Source: Oscillospiraceae bacterium (GTDB lineage Bacteria; Bacillota; Clostridia; Oscillospirales; Oscillospiraceae). From it: a stretch of 32,667 nt of DNA. Below the pieces are notes generated by a model. The model saw nothing but the letters and a program-made list of their open reading frames with translations, ran no database searches and was not told the origin of the DNA. The stretch covers positions 1 to 32,667 of the forward strand of contig JAAWNQ010000025.1 in the NCBI GenBank assembly GCA_022799035.1. The letters run 5' to 3'. Position numbers and translations under genes: made by a program. Numbering within the stretch: position 1 is the stretch's first letter; each line of letters opens with the position of its first letter. Shown piece by piece: positions 30,034-32,667 of the stretch.

Positions 30034-30837
30034 ATGTTCCTACCCGACTACCACACCCACTCCCTCTGCTCCCCCGACGGCTCCGCCCCCTTGACGGAGC
30101 TCTGTCAGGCCGCCGTAGACGCCGGCCTCTCCGAGCTGTGCCTCACCGACCACTGTGACCTGGTGAACCCTCAAAGCCGGCCCGACCTCTCCTTCCGTTG
30201 GGAGCCCGTGGAGGAGCAGTTCGCCCTGGCCCGCCCCCTTTTCCGGGACAGGCTGGCCCTCCGTATGGGCCTGGAGCTTGGCTCCGCCTGGGAGTTCCCC
30301 GACTTCGCCCAGGCCGTCACCTCCCACCCGGACCTGGACCTCGTTCTGGGCTCGGTCCATAACCTCCGCCTCTCCCAGGGAGGGATCGACTTTTATTATG
30401 TAAACTACCACTCCCCCCAGGACTGCTACGCCGTCCTGGACCCCTACTTCGACTGTATGGAGGAGCTGTCCCACATGGACTGCTGGGACGTGCTCTCCCA
30501 CATCATCTACCCCCTGCGGTACATGAACCGCCGGGACGGCCAAAACGCCTCCCTGGACCGCTACGAGCCTCACCTCCGCCGCATTTTCAAAGCCGTGACG
30601 GACACCGGCCGTGGCATTGAGTGCAACACCTGCCGGGGCCAGACCATAGAGGATTGGCGCTGGGTCCTGACCCTCTACAAAGACTGCGGCGGGACCATCG
30701 TCACCCTGGGCAGCGACGCCCACCGTCCCCAGGACGTGGGCAAGGGCGTCCCCCAGGCCGCCGCCCTGCTGAAGGAGTTAGGCTTCACCCACACCGCCCG
30801 GTATGTCCGCCGCACCCCCCAACTGCTCCCCCTCTGA
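30034..30837 (+). CDS. PHP-domain histidinol-phosphatase-like protein
   Basis: A metal-dependent phosphoesterase of 267 residues. It is similar to HisK-type histidinol-phosphatases, which remove phosphate from L-histidinol phosphate. PHP motifs are visible: DYHTHSLCSPDG near the N-terminus, LCLTDHCDL, LGLELGSAWE, LGSVHNLR, DVLSHIIYPLRYM, IECNTCRG and GSDAHRPQDVGKG at the C-terminus; these His/Asp/Glu residues bind the metal cluster. Length matches the HisK family (~260-280). The start at 30034 has AGGAGG seven bases upstream. There is no histidine gene next to it, so a role on another phosphate ester is possible. It follows the PMT gene by 147 bp, filled by the repeat element. Confidence 0.85.
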   Translation: MFLPDYHTHSLCSPDGSAPLTELCQAAVDAGLSELCLTDHCDLVNPQSRPDLSFRWEPVEEQFALARPLFRDRLALRMGLELGSAWEFPDFAQAVTSHPDLDLVLGSVHNLRLSQGGIDFYYVNYHSPQDCYAVLDPYFDCMEELSHMDCWDVLSHIIYPLRYMNRRDGQNASLDRYEPHLRRIFKAVTDTGRGIECNTCRGQTIEDWRWVLTLYKDCGGTIVTLGSDAHRPQDVGKGVPQAAALLKELGFTHTARYVRRTPQLLPL

Positions 30838-30872
30838 TCCTCCGCAGCGGTCCCCCTCCCCTTAACTTTCTC

Positions 30873-30901
30873 TTGACACCTCCCCCGTTCCGGAGTATAA
30901 T
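30873..30901 (+). promoter_or_regulatory. Consensus promoter upstream of asnB
   Basis: A perfect TTGACA (30873-30878), a 17-bp spacer and a perfect TATAAT (30896-30901). Transcription would begin around 30908. Confidence 0.88.
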
Positions 30902-30919
30902 TCCCCCCATAAAGGCAAA

Positions 30920-30955
30920 GGCGTCTTTGAGGTCACCCTCAAAGACGCCCTTTTT
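30920..30955 (+). terminator. Leader terminator (attenuator) between the promoter and asnB
   Basis: A 13-bp stem (30920-30932 with 30937-30949, loop TCAC), followed by C and five T. It starts only about 12 nt after the predicted transcription start and precedes the asnB start by 40 nt. There is no gene for it to terminate except the leader itself. Confidence 0.85.
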
Positions 30956-30995
30956 CTATTCCGCCTTCAAAAACAAACCCAAGGAGGGATCTGCC

Positions 30996-32579
30996 ATGTG
31001 CTCCATTATCGGTTACTGCGGCCCCGTCCCCGACCGGACCGTCTTTGACGAAGGCTTCTCCCGCACCAAGTCCCGCGGCCCTGACGACACCCGCGTCCTC
31101 CCCGCCGGCCCAGGCCTGCTGGGCTTCCACCGTCTGGCCATCATGGGCCTCTCCCCCGAGGGGATGCAGCCCTTCGCCCTGGGAAGCAGCCTGGCGGTCT
31201 GCAACGGGGAGCTTTACGGCTTCCAGGCCCTTCGGGAGGATCTCCGGCATAGAGGCTATACCTTCCACAGCGACTCCGACTGCGAGCTTCTCCTCCCCCT
31301 CTACCGGGAATACGGCACGGACATGTTTGCCATGCTGGACGCCGAGTTCGCCTGCGTCCTCTACGACGGGGAGACCGGGGAGTTCATCGCCGCCCGGGAC
31401 CCCATCGGCATCCGCCCCCTCTACTACGGCCGCGACCCCCAGGGGACCCTCGTCTTCGCCAGCGAGCCCAAGAACCTCACAGGCCTTGTGGACAGGATCA
31501 TGCCCTTCCCTCCCGGCCACTACTACAAGGGCGGCAAATTCACCTGCTACCGGGACATGACCCGGGTAAAAGAGGTCTGCCGCGATGACCTGGAGACCGT
31601 CTGCCGCACCATCCGGGAAAAGCTTACCGCCGGGGTGGAGAAGCGTCTCATCTCCGACGCCCCCGTGGGCTTCCTCCTCTCCGGGGGCCTGGACTCCTCC
31701 CTGGTCTGCGCCATCGCCGCCCAAAAGAGCAAAACCCCCATCCAGACCTTTGCCATCGGCATGGAGGAGGACGCCATCGACCTGAAGTACGCCCGGGAGA
31801 CGGCGGACTATATCGGCAGCCGCCACACCGAGGTCTACATGACCCGGGAGGAGGTCCTCTCCAGCCTTCCCGAGGTAGTCCGGCTCCTGGGCACCTACGA
31901 TATCACCACCATCCGGGCCAGCATGGGCATGTACCTGTGCTGCAAGGCCATCCACAAGAAAACCGGCCTCCGGGTCCTCCTCACCGGTGAGATCTCTGAC
32001 GAACTTTTCGGCTACAAATACACCGACTTTGCCCCTACCGCCCAGGCCTTCCAGGAGGAAGCCGCCAAACGCCTCCGGGAGCTCCACATGTACGACGTCC
32101 TCCGGGCCGACCGCTGTATCTCGGTCAACTCCCTGGAAGCCCGGGTCCCCTTCGGGGATCTGGATTTTGTGGAGTACGTCATGGCCGTCGACCCGGAGAA
32201 AAAGCGAAACACCTACGGCAAGGGCAAATACCTCCTCCGCCACGCCTTTGAGGGTACCGGCCTCCTTCCCGACTCCATCCTCTGGCGGGAGAAGGCGGCC
32301 TTCTCCGACGCGGTGGGCCACTCCATGGTGGACTACCTGAAGCAGTATGCCGAGAGCTATTACACCGACGGGGAGTACCAAACCCTCCGCCAAAAATACA
32401 CCCACGCCCAGCCCTTCACCAAGGAATCCCTCCTCTACCGGGAGCTTTTCGAGCAGTATTACCCCGGCCAGAGCGAAATGGTCCTGGACTTCTGGATGCC
32501 CAACAAGACCTGGCCGGGCTGCGACGTAAACGACCCCTCCGCCCGTGTCCTCTCCAACTACGGCGCCAGCGGCCTCTGA
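30996..32579 (+). CDS. asnB: Asparagine synthetase B (glutamine-hydrolysing)
   Basis: The enzyme has 527 residues and makes asparagine from aspartate, glutamine and ATP. Its class-II glutaminase domain begins with the catalytic cysteine (MCSIIGYCG), with KSRGPDD, LLGFHRLAIMG and VCNGELYGF. The synthetase domain has the PP-loop SGGLDSSLV (229-237) and downstream LTGEISDELFGYKYTD and EARVPFGDLDF. Length matches the ~525-residue AsnB group related to E. coli AsnB. The start at 30996 has AAGGAGGG upstream, and processing of the initiator methionine would expose Cys2. A perfect promoter and a leader terminator upstream indicate attenuation or antitermination control. The preceding gene has no clear operon link. 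Confidence 0.95.
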   Translation: MCSIIGYCGPVPDRTVFDEGFSRTKSRGPDDTRVLPAGPGLLGFHRLAIMGLSPEGMQPFALGSSLAVCNGELYGFQALREDLRHRGYTFHSDSDCELLLPLYREYGTDMFAMLDAEFACVLYDGETGEFIAARDPIGIRPLYYGRDPQGTLVFASEPKNLTGLVDRIMPFPPGHYYKGGKFTCYRDMTRVKEVCRDDLETVCRTIREKLTAGVEKRLISDAPVGFLLSGGLDSSLVCAIAAQKSKTPIQTFAIGMEEDAIDLKYARETADYIGSRHTEVYMTREEVLSSLPEVVRLLGTYDITTIRASMGMYLCCKAIHKKTGLRVLLTGEISDELFGYKYTDFAPTAQAFQEEAAKRLRELHMYDVLRADRCISVNSLEARVPFGDLDFVEYVMAVDPEKKRNTYGKGKYLLRHAFEGTGLLPDSILWREKAAFSDAVGHSMVDYLKQYAESYYTDGEYQTLRQKYTHAQPFTKESLLYRELFEQYYPGQSEMVLDFWMPNKTWPGCDVNDPSARVLSNYGASGL

Positions 32580-32649
32580 CCTCCCCCGGCCCCGAGGGAC
32601 TCCCTCCCCGGACGGCCGTCTCCATACCTCCCGGCAAGAAAAAGACGGC

Positions 32650-32667
32650 CGGCGGTCATGACCGCCG
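32650..32667. terminator. Palindrome at the window end, probable part of the asnB terminator
   Basis: CGGCGGTCATGACCGCCG is a perfect 18-bp palindrome at the edge, preceded by AAAAAGACGGC. If the sequence continues as its complement and a T run, this is a long intrinsic terminator. It cannot be confirmed inside the window. Confidence 0.45.

Noticed and set aside
30838-30995. T-box or other riboswitch in front of asnB
   Set aside because: The space between the predicted transcription start and the terminator is only about 12 nt, too short for any known T-box or ligand-binding aptamer.

Overview
The window is GC-rich, densely coded DNA with Firmicutes-type expression signals: strong AGGAGG-like ribosome binding sites, TTG and GTG starts, TTGACA/TATAAT promoters, many U-tract terminators, and a perfect CIRCE element in front of hrcA-grpE-dnaK-dnaJ. 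Gene content (long-form HPF, CssRS/HtrA-like stress module, NAD-type GapA, MATE pumps, AsnB, PHP phosphatase) fits a high-GC clostridium, most likely of the gut Oscillospiraceae (Flavonifractor/Lawsonibacter-like). That placement is inferred from style and content; no rRNA or tRNA gene is visible.

Layout. 1-2128: an ornithine-cyclodeaminase-like protein, hpf on the minus strand, and a promoter-plus-terminator unit that looks like a small RNA. 2129-5785 (minus): response regulator, sensor kinase and HtrA protease, probably one envelope-stress operon. 5944-8834: a CDF cation transporter, two small alpha/beta-barrel-type proteins and a soluble kinase-like ATPase. 9126-11632: gapA and a MATE pump. 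11669-13828 (minus): a CbbX/SpoVK-like AAA+ ATPase, a pentapeptide-repeat protein and a 32-residue small ORF, linked by overlaps. 14037-17475: ferredoxin plus XRE regulator, cysteine desulfurase, second MATE pump. 17569-22524: the HrcA/CIRCE chaperone operon. 22778-26972 (minus): a visibly less GC-rich catabolic cluster (PrpR-type regulator, MatC-like dicarboxylate carrier, PEP mutase/isocitrate lyase-type lyase). 27622-32579: PMT-type glycosyltransferase, PHP phosphatase, asparagine synthetase.

Most notable structures: (1) The last ten codons and stop of dnaJ are duplicated as a 34-bp perfect direct repeat about 5 kb downstream, bracketing the AT-richer catabolic cluster. The terminator that looks native to dnaJ lies beyond the second copy. 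This is the footprint of an island inserted at the dnaJ 3' end, with no integrase left. (2) Two copies of a ~120-bp element with purine/pyrimidine inverted ends and two internal hairpins, one with a changed but still paired stem, lie between grpE-dnaK and between the PMT and PHP genes. (3) A ~95-nt sRNA candidate lies antisense to the htrA 3' region. (4) The PrpR-like regulator lacks the GAFTGA sigma-54 contact motif, and its target operon has a sigma-A-type promoter. (5) A near-consensus promoter followed within about 20 nt by an intrinsic terminator forms the asnB leader.
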